Source: Sphingomonas sp. EC-HK361
GTDB taxonomy: Bacteria > Pseudomonadota > Alphaproteobacteria > Sphingomonadales > Sphingomonadaceae
Length of the DNA: 64,000 nucleotides
Assembly (NCBI RefSeq): GCF_902498785.1
Contig: NZ_LR701493.1
Location: 806,724-870,723, forward strand
Direction of reading: 5' to 3'
The first letter of the stretch is position 1. Each line of letters begins with the position of its first letter. The notes below the pieces were generated by a model. The model searched no databases, was not told where the DNA came from, and saw only the letters and a list, made by a program, of their open reading frames with translations. Shown piece after piece: positions 26,683 through 35,512 of the stretch. The translations under genes and the position numbers were made by a program.

Positions 26683-28580
26683 TGAGCGGACCCTACCGCC
26701 CCGATGCGCTGATCGCGGAGGATATCGACGCCTATCTCGCGCGGCACCAGCGCAAGACGATGTTGCGCTTCATTACCTGCGGGTCGGTGGACGACGGCAA
26801 GTCCACGCTCATCGGGCGGCTCCTCTATGACAGCCGGATGATCTTCGACGACCAGCTCGCGGCGCTGGAGGCGGACAGCAAGCGGATCGGGACCCAAGGA
26901 CAGGGCATCGACTTCGCGCTGCTGGTCGACGGGCTGGCAGCGGAGCGCGAGCAGGGAATCACGATCGACGTCGCCTACCGCTTCTTCGCGACCGACCGGT
27001 GCAAGTTCATCGTCGCGGATACGCCGGGGCACGAGCAATATACGCGCAACATGGCGACGGGCGCATCGACCGCCGACCTCGCGGTGATCCTGATCGATGC
27101 GCGCAAGGGCGTGCTGACTCAGACGCGGCGGCATTCCTATCTGGCGCATCTGATCGGCATTCGCCACGTCGTGCTGGCGGTGAACAAGATGGATCTCGTC
27201 GGGTACGACCGCGACACCTATGACGCGATCGTTGCCGATTATGCCGCGTTCGCAGAGCGGATCGGGATCGACGCATTTACCGCCATCCCGATTTCCGGGA
27301 TCAACGGCGACAATATCAGCGCGCGATCGGACGCGATGCCGTGGTTCTACGGGCCGACGCTGATCGAGCATCTCGAGACCGTCGATCTTGGCGACGATAC
27401 GGCGCGCGACCGGCCGTTCCGCATGCCGGTGCAATGGGTCAACCGGCCCGATCTCGATTTTCGCGGGTTCGCCGGCACGATCGCGCAAGGGGCGGTCGCG
27501 CCGGGCGACAGCATCCGGATCGTGCCGTCAGGCAGGACAGCCAGGGTCCAGCGCATCGTCACCTTCGACGGCGACCTCGATCGCGCGGTGGCGGGGCAGG
27601 CGGTGACGCTGACGCTCGACGGCGACCTCGATTGCGCGCGCGGCGACGTGATCGCTGCCGCCGACGCGCCGCCGGAGGCCGCCGACCAGTTCGAGGCGAC
27701 GATCGTGTGGCTGGCCGACGAGCCGATGCTGCCGGGGCGCGGCTACACGTTGAAGCTGGCGGCGCAAACCGTCGGCGCGCAAGTGCAGCAGCCGAAATAC
27801 GAGATCAACGTCAACAGCTTCGAACAGCTGGCGGCAAAAACGCTGGAGCTGAACGCGATCGGGGTCGCGACGGTGACCACCGATATGCCGCTGGTGTTCG
27901 AGCCCTATGCCGACAGCCGCGAGCTTGGCGGATTCATCCTCATCGACCGGGTCACCAACGCGACGGTCGCGGCCGGGATGCTGCACTTCGCGCTGCGCCG
28001 CGCGCAGAACGTCCACTGGCAGCCGACCGACCGCTCGCGCGAGCATCACGCCGCGATGAAGCATCAGGCGCCGGCGGTGCTGTGGTTCACCGGGCTGTCG
28101 GGCGCGGGCAAATCGACGATCGCGAACCTCGTCGAGAAGAAGCTCGCGCGGATGAACCGCCACACCTTCCTGCTCGACGGCGACAATGTGCGCCACGGGC
28201 TGAACAAGGACCTGGGCTTCACCGATGCCGACCGGATCGAGAATATCCGCCGCGTGGGTGAGGTCGCCCGGCTGATGTCCGATGCGGGGCTGATCGTGCT
28301 CACTGCCTTCATCTCGCCGTTTCGCGCCGAACGCGCGATGGTGCGCGCGATGATGGCGCCCGGCGAGTTCATCGAAGTGCATATCGATACGCCGCTCGCC
28401 GAGGCGGAGGCGCGCGACGTGAAGGGACTCTACGCCAAGGCGCGCAGCGGGGCGCTGAAGAACTTCACCGGCATCGACAGCGCCTATGAAGCGCCCGAGG
28501 CGCCGGAAATCCGGATCGACACCACCATGATGACCGCGGACGAAGCGGCGGACCTGATCGTGAAGCGGCTCATTCCCTGA
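26682..28580 (+). CDS. cysNC: Bifunctional sulfate adenylyltransferase subunit 1 / adenylylsulfate kinase
   Basis: 632 aa. Residues about 25-440 are the EF-Tu-like GTPase CysN: G1 GSVDDGKST (34-42), G3 [18 protein letters not shown]4 NKMD. From about 455 it is APS kinase CysC with Walker [10 protein letters not shown] (471-479), [16 protein letters not shown] and FISPFRAER. It activates sulfate to APS and then PAPS. A fused CysNC is common in alphaproteobacteria. The same frame is open back to 25695 through cysD, but that part is a shadow. No PAPS or sulfite reductase genes lie in this window. Confidence 0.96.
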   Translation: MSGPYRPDALIAEDIDAYLARHQRKTMLRFITCGSVDDGKSTLIGRLLYDSRMIFDDQLAALEADSKRIGTQGQGIDFALLVDGLAAEREQGITIDVAYRFFATDRCKFIVADTPGHEQYTRNMATGASTADLAVILIDARKGVLTQTRRHSYLAHLIGIRHVVLAVNKMDLVGYDRDTYDAIVADYAAFAERIGIDAFTAIPISGINGDNISARSDAMPWFYGPTLIEHLETVDLGDDTARDRPFRMPVQWVNRPDLDFRGFAGTIAQGAVAPGDSIRIVPSGRTARVQRIVTFDGDLDRAVAGQAVTLTLDGDLDCARGDVIAAADAPPEAADQFEATIVWLADEPMLPGRGYTLKLAAQTVGAQVQQPKYEINVNSFEQLAAKTLELNAIGVATVTTDMPLVFEPYADSRELGGFILIDRVTNATVAAGMLHFALRRAQNVHWQPTDRSREHHAAMKHQAPAVLWFTGLSGAGKSTIANLVEKKLARMNRHTFLLDGDNVRHGLNKDLGFTDADRIENIRRVGEVARLMSDAGLIVLTAFISPFRAERAMVRAMMAPGEFIEVHIDTPLAEAEARDVKGLYAKARSGALKNFTGIDSAYEAPEAPEIRIDTTMMTADEAADLIVKRLIP

Positions 28581-28611
28581 AAACGACCGCGCGCGGAACC
28601 GGGCTTGTCGC

Positions 28612-28625
28612 AAAGTCTTATCCTG
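28612..28625 (+). promoter_or_regulatory. Motif AAAGTCTTATCCTG upstream of the FdhF/YdeP gene
   Basis: Second copy of the motif at 25611-25624, 43 bp before the ATG at 28668. A TTGTCG at 28605-28610 overlaps it as a possible -35 element, with AATAGT 17 bp on as a weak -10. Suggests shared control with cysD-cysNC; unproven. Confidence 0.35.
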
Positions 28626-28667
28626 CAATAGTCGCGCTGCCCGAACGGCAGGAGTGCAAGGAACGCC

Positions 28668-30971
28668 ATGGCCGACGAGAAGACGCTGCCCCATTCGTCC
28701 GGCCCCGCGGGGGGATGGGGGTCGCTGAAGGGGATCGCGCGGATCTTCGGCGAGACATGGGCGGGGCCGCAGACACTCGCGACGCTCGGCAAGCTCAACA
28801 AGCCGAAGGGCGTGATGTGCGTGTCGTGCGCTTGGCCGAAACCCGCCAATTATTCTGCGTTCGAATTCTGCGAGAACGGCGCCAAGGCGACGCTGTGGGA
28901 AATGACGAGCGCGCGGTGCACGCCCGAATTCTGGGACGAGGACGGGCACAGCGTCACCGCGCTGCGATCATGGCGTGACCATGATCTCGAGAAGACCGGC
29001 CGGCTGACCCATCCGCTGCGTTACGATCCCGCGACCGATCGGTATCGCCCGGTCGGCTGGGACAAGGCGTTTGCCGAGATCGGCGCGGAATTGCGCAAGG
29101 TGCAGCCGGACGAGGCGGTCTTCTATGCCTCCGGCCATGCGGGGCTCGAGGCATCGTATCTCTACGCTCTGCTCGCCCGCGCGTTCGGGACGAACAACCT
29201 GCCGCAAAGCTCGAACATGTGCCACGAAACGACGTCGGTCGGGCTGACCAAGGTCATCGGATCGCCGGTCGGGACGATCGTGTGGGACGACCTGCGCCAA
29301 GCCGATGCGTTCTTCTTCTTCGGGCAGAATCCGGGGACGAACAGCCCGCGGTTCCTTCATCCGCTGAAGGAGGCAAAGGATCGCGGCGCGAAGATCGTGA
29401 CCTTCAATCCGGTGATCGAGCAGGGGCTGGTGTCCTTCGTCGATCCGCAAAGCCCGGCGGCGATGCTGACCGGCAAGGCCACCGTCATTTCCGATCAATA
29501 TCACCAAGTGCGTGCCGGGGGCGACATCGCGGCCCTGCTCGGCATGTGCAAATGCGTGGTAGAGGCCGACGACGCGGAAAAGGCGGCGGGCAAGGCTGAG
29601 GTCATCGACCACGGCTTTGTTGCGCAGCATACGACGGGGTTCGACGTGTTCATCGGCGCGTGCCGGGGTGCCGATTGGGCCGATATCACGCATGAAAGCG
29701 GGCTGGACGAGGCCGCAATCCGCGCCGCGGCGGAGGTGTATATGAAGGCCGAGCGGGTCATCGGCGTATACGGCATGGGGCTGACCCAGCATGCCCATGG
29801 CGCGCTCAACATCGCGATGCTGGTCAACCTGCTGCTGCTGCGCGGCAACATCGGCCGGGCCGGCGCGGGATGCTGCCCGGTGCGCGGGCACAGCAACGTG
29901 CAGGGCCAGCGCACCGTCGGCATCGCGGAAAAGGTGCATCTGGTGCCGGTGGACAAGCTGAAAGCGCTCTTCGGTGTCGAGACTCCGGCCAAGGACGGTT
30001 TCAATATCGTCGAGGCGGTGGAGGGGCTGTTTGCCGACAAGGTCCGCGCGTTTGTTTGCTTGGGCGGCAATTTGCTGCGCGCCGTTCCCGATCAGGAGCG
30101 GATGGAAAAGGCGTGGGCGGCGCAGGACCTGACCGTGATGGTGTCGACGAAGCTCAACCGCAGCCACCTGTTCCCCGGCAAGGTCGCCTATATCCTGCCA
30201 TGTCTGGGCCGGATGGAAGCGGATGAGCAGGCCGGGGGTCGCCAGACGGTGACGAGCGAGGACAGCTTTTCGATGATCAACGGATCGATCGGCAATCGCA
30301 AACCGCCGTCCGACATGTTGAAGAGCGAGCTCGCGATTGTCGCCGGGATCGCGAAGACTGCCCTCGCCCCCAATCCGAAGCTGACATGGGACGCGTGGAC
30401 CGGCGATTACGGTCTTGTCCGCGATCTGATCGAGAAGACCTATCCGGACGATTTCCGCGACTACAACAAGCGGATGTATGACGCCGGCGGCTTCTACCGG
30501 GGCAATGCGGCGCATGAGCGGGTGTGGAAGACCGAGTCCGGCAAGGCCGTATTCACGACGCCCGACGAGGCGAACGCGATCGGCTTCGCGGACGCGCCGG
30601 GGCGTTACCGGCTCGTCACGCTGCGATCGAACGACCAGTTCAACACGACGATCTACGGCTATTCGGACCGCTTTCGCGGAATCGAGGGCACCCGCGACGT
30701 GCTGTTGATGAACCCCGATGACATCGCCGAGGCGGCGCTGGTGGACGGGCAGACGGTGCGGCTGATCACCGATGTCGACGACGGACAACACCGCGCGCTG
30801 GGTGGCTTGAAACTCACTGCGTACAAGCTGCCGCGCGGGACAGTTGCGTCCTATTATCCGGAGTGCAACGTGCTGGTGCCGATCGGGCATCACGACCAGC
30901 TTTCAAAGACGCCCGCATCGAAATCGATTCCGGTGCGGATCGAGGCGGATCGCGAGGCTAAGGGAGCCTGA
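28668..30971 (+). CDS. FdhF/YdeP family molybdopterin oxidoreductase
   Basis: 767 aa. Bis-MGD oxidoreductase fold. The N-terminal Fe-S region has CVSCAWPKP and FEFCENGAKATLWE, where the spacing of Cys differs from classical formate dehydrogenases but matches the YdeP branch. Also seen are YRPVGWDKAFAEIGAEL, NNLPQSSNMCHETTSVGL, FFFGQNPGTNSPRFLHPL, RGNIGRAGAGCCPVRGHSNVQGQRT and a C-terminal MopB-type barrel (RYRLVTLRSNDQFNTTIYG, ECNVLVPIGHHD). The substrate is unknown; YdeP proteins are linked to acid resistance in E. coli. The 87-bp gap after cysNC and the shared upstream motif suggest a sulfur-related setting. AAGGA precedes the ATG. Confidence 0.92.
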   Translation: MADEKTLPHSSGPAGGWGSLKGIARIFGETWAGPQTLATLGKLNKPKGVMCVSCAWPKPANYSAFEFCENGAKATLWEMTSARCTPEFWDEDGHSVTALRSWRDHDLEKTGRLTHPLRYDPATDRYRPVGWDKAFAEIGAELRKVQPDEAVFYASGHAGLEASYLYALLARAFGTNNLPQSSNMCHETTSVGLTKVIGSPVGTIVWDDLRQADAFFFFGQNPGTNSPRFLHPLKEAKDRGAKIVTFNPVIEQGLVSFVDPQSPAAMLTGKATVISDQYHQVRAGGDIAALLGMCKCVVEADDAEKAAGKAEVIDHGFVAQHTTGFDVFIGACRGADWADITHESGLDEAAIRAAAEVYMKAERVIGVYGMGLTQHAHGALNIAMLVNLLLLRGNIGRAGAGCCPVRGHSNVQGQRTVGIAEKVHLVPVDKLKALFGVETPAKDGFNIVEAVEGLFADKVRAFVCLGGNLLRAVPDQERMEKAWAAQDLTVMVSTKLNRSHLFPGKVAYILPCLGRMEADEQAGGRQTVTSEDSFSMINGSIGNRKPPSDMLKSELAIVAGIAKTALAPNPKLTWDAWTGDYGLVRDLIEKTYPDDFRDYNKRMYDAGGFYRGNAAHERVWKTESGKAVFTTPDEANAIGFADAPGRYRLVTLRSNDQFNTTIYGYSDRFRGIEGTRDVLLMNPDDIAEAALVDGQTVRLITDVDDGQHRALGGLKLTAYKLPRGTVASYYPECNVLVPIGHHDQLSKTPASKSIPVRIEADREAKGA

Positions 30972-31053
30972 AATTCGACCTGGGCGGTGTCTTGCCGGGT
31001 TAGCGCAGCGGCCCTAGGGTCGCGGCTTCCAACCGTCGCAAGGACCGCTCCCT

Positions 31054-32889
31054 TTGTCGCTCAAGCTAATTTTCGCCGCGGCGCTGCTCGCCGGTGTCGC
31101 TACCCCCATTCTCGCGCAGAGCACGCCGACCCCGCCCGCCGCGCCGGGGGACGTCCCGGAGGACGCGAAGCTGAAGCAGCTGTTCCACGACAGCGACGAG
31201 GCGAGCCTGAAGCGCAACCCGGTGCAGGCGATCTTCCGCGGCGACCTGCGCTATGCCGACCATCTCGGCGATTTCCTGTCGGACGCCTATTTCGCGGGCG
31301 AGCGCAAGGCAGGGGAGGCGGACCTTGCGGCGCTCCACCGGATCGACCGGGCGAAGCTGACCGCGACCGACAAGATCGCGTATGACGTCTTCCAGAACCA
31401 GACAGAAGTCGCGTTAAAGGGGCTCTCCCCCGATATGCTCGCGCTGACCGCGGTGCGGCCGATCGATCATTTCTATGGTTTCCAGACCTTCTATCCGGAT
31501 TTCGCGTCGGGGCAGGGCGCGGCGCCGTTCAAGACGCTGGCCGATTACGAGAATAACCTGAAGCGCAGCGCGCAATATGCCGCGCTGCTCGACGAGGCGA
31601 TCGTGCGCTTCCGGCAAGGCATGAAGACTGGCGTCGTCCAGCCCAAGCTCGTCGTGCGCAACATGATCGGGCAGTTCGACAACCTCATCAAGGAAGGCGT
31701 CGAGACGTCGACCTTCTATGGCCCGGTCAAGACCTTCCCCGCGAGCATTTCTGCCGCCGACCAGGCGCGGCTGCGCGCCGCCTATGCGGCACAGATCCGC
31801 GACGTCATCATTCCGGCCGAACAGCGGATGCGCGATTTCCTGGCGAACACCTATCTGGCGGCAGCGCGCGAAAGCGTCGGGCTGTCGGGAATGCCGGGCG
31901 GCGACAAGCTCTACGCCTACCTGATAGAATCGAACACCACGCTGCCGTTGAAGGCCGAGGACGTCCACCAACTCGGCCTGAGCGAAGTCGCGCGCATCCT
32001 GAAGGAAATGGAAGTCCAGAAGGCGAAGGTCGGCTTCAAGGGGACGCTTCCCGAATTCTTCACCTTCCTGCGCACCGACAAGCAGTTCCAGCCGACATCG
32101 GCCGAGCAGCTGCGCAAGGGGTATGAGGCGATCGGCAAGCGCGTCGATGCGCGTGTGGGCGAGCAGTTTTCGCTGATCCCAAAGACCCGGCTCGAGATCC
32201 GGCCCGTCCCGGCGTTCAAGGAAAAGGGCGAGGCCGGCGGCTCCTATCAGGGCGGCACGCCCGACGGATCGCGGCCTGGGGTGTTCTACTACAATACCTA
32301 CGACCTGCCATCGCGCTACATGTGGGAAATGGAGACGCTGTATCTCCACGAGGCGGTGCCGGGGCATCACTTCCAGATCAGCCTTGCGCAGGAAAACACC
32401 GCGCTGCCCGCCTTCATGCGGTTCGGCGGGAACACGGCCTATGCGGAAGGCTGGGCGCTCTACACCGAGTCGCTTTGGCCCGAACTCGGCATGGAGACCG
32501 ATCCGTATCAGCGGATGGGTGGGCTGTCGGACGAGATGCTGCGCGCGATGCGCCTCGTCGTCGACACCGGCATCCATGCCAAGGGTTGGACGCGCGATCA
32601 GGCGATCGACTACATGCTCGCGAACTCGCCGATGGCGAAGACCGATGCGACAGCCGAGGTGGAACGCTACATCGCGATCCCGGGCCAGGCGCTCGCCTAC
32701 AAGATCGGGCAGCTGACGATCAGCCGCGCCAAGGCCAAGGCGAAGGCGGCGCTGGGTGCCGGGTTCGATCCGCGCGCCTTCCATGCGCAGGTGCTCGATA
32801 CCGGCGCGCTGCCGATGCCGGTGCTGGAAAGGAAGATCGACGACTGGGTCGTTCTGACCAAGGGCCGTATCGCGGGTGGCGCCAAGTGA
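31054..32889 (+). CDS. DUF885 family secreted protein, probable metallopeptidase
   Basis: 611 aa from a TTG start (AAGGA 10 nt upstream). Signal peptide LKLIFAAALLAGVATPILAQ. The hallmark is YLHEAVPGHHFQ with His432-Glu433 and His438-His439, a variant zinc-binding motif typical of DUF885, followed by RFGGNTAYAEGWALYTESL (a candidate third ligand Glu) and AIPGQALAYKIGQ. A periplasmic peptidase role is inferred for the family. Its stop overlaps the start of the S10 peptidase gene (GTGA). Confidence 0.88.
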   Translation: MSLKLIFAAALLAGVATPILAQSTPTPPAAPGDVPEDAKLKQLFHDSDEASLKRNPVQAIFRGDLRYADHLGDFLSDAYFAGERKAGEADLAALHRIDRAKLTATDKIAYDVFQNQTEVALKGLSPDMLALTAVRPIDHFYGFQTFYPDFASGQGAAPFKTLADYENNLKRSAQYAALLDEAIVRFRQGMKTGVVQPKLVVRNMIGQFDNLIKEGVETSTFYGPVKTFPASISAADQARLRAAYAAQIRDVIIPAEQRMRDFLANTYLAAARESVGLSGMPGGDKLYAYLIESNTTLPLKAEDVHQLGLSEVARILKEMEVQKAKVGFKGTLPEFFTFLRTDKQFQPTSAEQLRKGYEAIGKRVDARVGEQFSLIPKTRLEIRPVPAFKEKGEAGGSYQGGTPDGSRPGVFYYNTYDLPSRYMWEMETLYLHEAVPGHHFQISLAQENTALPAFMRFGGNTAYAEGWALYTESLWPELGMETDPYQRMGGLSDEMLRAMRLVVDTGIHAKGWTRDQAIDYMLANSPMAKTDATAEVERYIAIPGQALAYKIGQLTISRAKAKAKAALGAGFDPRAFHAQVLDTGALPMPVLERKIDDWVVLTKGRIAGGAK

Positions 32890-34373
32890 GGGCGATCGCG
32901 TTCGCCGCGGTCGCGCTGCTGGTGGCGCCGCCGGTCTACGCGCAGGACAAGCAGACGACGACGGTTGAGAAGAAGACCGACGACGATGCCATGAAGCTGC
33001 CGCCGCTGCCGGAGGACAGGACGATCCGGCAGTCGGCGACGGTCGGCGGGCGCGCGGTCGCCTATGACGCGACGGTCGGCAAGATCACGGTGCGCGACGA
33101 CAAGGGCAAGGCGATCGGCGAGGTTGTCTACACCGCCTATGTCGCACCGGGGCGCGATCCGTCGCGTCCCGTGACGTTCGCGTTCAACGGCGGGCCGGGC
33201 GCGTCGTCCGTCTATCTCAACATGGGCGCGATCGGGCCTAAGCATGTCCAGTTCGGCGCACAGGGCGATGCGCCCTCCGACGCGCCGATCGCTCGCGACA
33301 ATCCGAACAGCTGGATCGATTTCACCGATCTCGTCTTCATCGATCCGGTCGGGACCGGCTTCAGCCGCAGCCTCGTCGATGAGGACAAGACGAAGAAGGC
33401 GTTCTACGCCAACGATCCCGACATCAAATATTTGTCGAAGGTCGTCTATGACTGGCTGGTGAAGGCGGGGCGGCTGCGTTCGCCCAAATACCTCGTCGGC
33501 GAAAGCTATGGCGGCTACCGCGTGCCGCGCATCGCCTATGAGCTGCAATCGCAGATTGGTGTCGGCGTCAACGGCATCGTGATGGTGTCGCCCTATCTCG
33601 ATCCCGCGTCGGGGGACGGCGCGACCGCGCTGTCGCCGCTGCCGTGGATGATCGACCTGCCGTCGATGGCGGCGGCCAATCTCGAGCGCAAGGGTCAGCT
33701 GACCCCGGCCGCGATGGCACAGGTCGAGGCCTATACCCGCGGTGCGTTCGCGTCTGATCTGCTGAAGGGCCGGTCCGATCCGCAGGCGACCGCGCGCATC
33801 GTGGCGAAGGTGACCGAGCTGACCGGGCTCGACCCCACGCTGGTGCGCAACCTGGGCGGGCGCGTCGATTCGCGGACCTATCTTCGCGAGGTGCACCGCG
33901 CCGATGGCAAGATCGGCAGCGTCTATGATTCGAACGTGACCGCGTTCGATCCCTTTCCCTGGTCGCCACGTCAGCAATCGAACGATCCGATCCTCGACGC
34001 GCTGATCGCGCCGACGACGAGCGCGATGGTCGATTTCGTGACGCGCGAGGTCGGCTGGAAGACCGACGCGCGCTACAATGCGCTGTCCTATGCGGTGAAC
34101 GTGGCGTGGGACCGCGGCAAGCCCGATGATTCCCCCGTCAGCGATCTGCGCAAGGCGATCGCCAACGACCCCAAGATGTCGGTGATGATCGCGCATGGCT
34201 GGGACGATCTGTCCTGCCCGTTTTTCGCTTCGCGGCTGATCGTCGACCAGATGCCCGATTTCGGCGCGGCCGACCGGGTGAAGCTGGACGTCTATCCGGG
34301 CGGCCACATGTTCTACAGCCGGTCCGACAGCGGCGCGGCGTTCAAGCGGGATGCGCGCGCGATGTATCGCTGA
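32886..34373 (+). CDS. Secreted S10 family serine carboxypeptidase
   Basis: 495 aa from GTG 32886. Signal peptide AIAFAAVALLVAPPVYAQ. Oxyanion and nucleophile regions are TFAFNGGPGASSVYLNMGAIGP and LVGESYGGYRVPR (Ser in GESYGG). The Asp is in AHGWDDLSCPFFAS and the His in YPGGHMFY. Alpha/beta-hydrolase fold of the carboxypeptidase Y family, likely periplasmic in this organism. The upstream frame open to 32322 overlaps DUF885 and is not coding. The GTGA overlap links the two peptidases in one transcript, suggesting joint breakdown of peptides. Confidence 0.92.
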   Translation: MRAIAFAAVALLVAPPVYAQDKQTTTVEKKTDDDAMKLPPLPEDRTIRQSATVGGRAVAYDATVGKITVRDDKGKAIGEVVYTAYVAPGRDPSRPVTFAFNGGPGASSVYLNMGAIGPKHVQFGAQGDAPSDAPIARDNPNSWIDFTDLVFIDPVGTGFSRSLVDEDKTKKAFYANDPDIKYLSKVVYDWLVKAGRLRSPKYLVGESYGGYRVPRIAYELQSQIGVGVNGIVMVSPYLDPASGDGATALSPLPWMIDLPSMAAANLERKGQLTPAAMAQVEAYTRGAFASDLLKGRSDPQATARIVAKVTELTGLDPTLVRNLGGRVDSRTYLREVHRADGKIGSVYDSNVTAFDPFPWSPRQQSNDPILDALIAPTTSAMVDFVTREVGWKTDARYNALSYAVNVAWDRGKPDDSPVSDLRKAIANDPKMSVMIAHGWDDLSCPFFASRLIVDQMPDFGAADRVKLDVYPGGHMFYSRSDSGAAFKRDARAMYR

Positions 34374-34423
34374 CCGCGCCGGCCTATAACGAAGCGGATG
34401 CGAATCGGCGAAAGGGATCGGCG

Positions 34424-35185
34424 ATGACGGAAGGACAGCGGGACGCGCTCAGCAAGGTGCCCGCCGTGACGCTGGGGTTCTGGATCATCAAGATCCTGGC
34501 GACGACCTTCGGCGAGACGGCGGGCGATACCGTCAGCATGACGTTGAACCTCGGCTATCTCGTCGGCACGGCGATCTTCCTGGTCGTGCTGGCTGCGTTC
34601 GTGGCGTGGCAGATCGCGGCGAAGCGATTCCATCCGATGCTCTATTGGGCGACGATTATCGCCTCGACGACGGCGGGCACGACGCTTGCCGACTTTGCGA
34701 CGCGCTCGCTCGGCATCGGTTATGCGGGCGGCTCGACGCTGCTGCTGGGCGGGGTGCTCGCTTCGCTCTTGGTCTGGCACCGCGTGATGGGATCGGTGTC
34801 TGTCGAGACCGTGCGCGAGCCGCGGGTCGAGATGTTCTACTGGGCGACGATCACGCTTTCGCAGACGCTGGGCACCGCGCTCGGCGACTGGACGGCCGAC
34901 AGCATGGCGTCGGGCTATCTCGGTGCGGCAGCGGTCTTCGGCACGCTGCTCGCGGTGCTGGCGGTGCTGTATTTCTTCACCGGCATCAGCCGGGTCTTCC
35001 TGTTCTGGGCAGCGTTCATCCTCACGCGCCCGCTGGGTGCGACGGTCGGCGATTTCCTCGACAAGCCGGTCGATCATGGCGGGCTGGATTTCAGCCGGCC
35101 GCTCGCGTCGGCGGTGCTGGCGGCGGCGATCCTGGCGCTCGTCCTCATCCTGCCGCAGCGGGCCGGGGCGCATCCCGCACACTGA
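34424..35185 (+). CDS. COG4705-type membrane protein with four internal repeats
   Basis: 253 aa with about eight hydrophobic helices. Four copies of a motif recur: GFWIIKILATTFGETAGD (about 18), LYWATIIASTTAGTTLADF (72), FYWATITLSQTLGTALGDW (136) and LFWAAFILTRPLGATVGDF (190). The pattern is aromatic-Trp, Thr-x2-Gly and a closing Asp, so four acidic residues may face one another in the membrane. I recall such proteins as uncharacterised COG4705 membrane-anchored proteins. AAAGGGA precedes the ATG. A transporter or cation-binding role is speculation. Confidence 0.8.
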   Translation: MTEGQRDALSKVPAVTLGFWIIKILATTFGETAGDTVSMTLNLGYLVGTAIFLVVLAAFVAWQIAAKRFHPMLYWATIIASTTAGTTLADFATRSLGIGYAGGSTLLLGGVLASLLVWHRVMGSVSVETVREPRVEMFYWATITLSQTLGTALGDWTADSMASGYLGAAAVFGTLLAVLAVLYFFTGISRVFLFWAAFILTRPLGATVGDFLDKPVDHGGLDFSRPLASAVLAAAILALVLILPQRAGAHPAH

Positions 35186-35211
35186 CGCTTGCCAGCGGCG
35201 CTCGGTGCGGA

Positions 35212-35400
35212 CTACAGCTCACCGCGTGAACGGTTCCCCGCGAGGGGATCAAAAGGGAAGACCGGTGTGGGGCAACCCAAGGCCGGCGCTGCCCCCGCAA
35301 CTGTGACCGGATAGCCGGCACTCCATCATGCCACTGGGCCGTCGGGCCTGGGAAGGCGGAGTGTCGGCGGTGACCCGGGAGCCAGGAGACCTGCCGTCCA
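35212..35400 (+). ncRNA. Cobalamin (AdoCbl) riboswitch
   Basis: Core elements appear in order: CGCGAGGGGATCAAAAGGGA, AGACCGGTG, GCTGCCCCCGCAACTGTGA, GCCACTGGGCC, GGGAAGGC, then the B12 box GCCAGGAGACCTGCC (35381-35395). Edges are approximate. It precedes btuB by about 112 nt. That stretch (35401-35512) contains GC-rich short complementary segments such as CTCGTGCGAG and is the likely expression platform. This is the only gap over 300 bases without a protein gene. When B12 binds, btuB and the overlapping btuFCD genes should be turned down. Confidence 0.95.
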
Positions 35401-35512
35401 CGGTCGATCCATTCGCGCGGGCGGGGTGCACCGGGCGGTCGAGGCAAGTTCCTCGTGCGAGCGACGTCGGTGGTCATCCGATGGTCGGGTGGCCCGAGCG
35501 AGGACGTGCCCA

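Noticed and set aside
28668-30971. Annotation as a formate dehydrogenase
   Set aside because: The N-terminal cysteine pattern and the absence of accessory subunits fit the FdhF/YdeP branch, whose members are not shown to oxidise formate.
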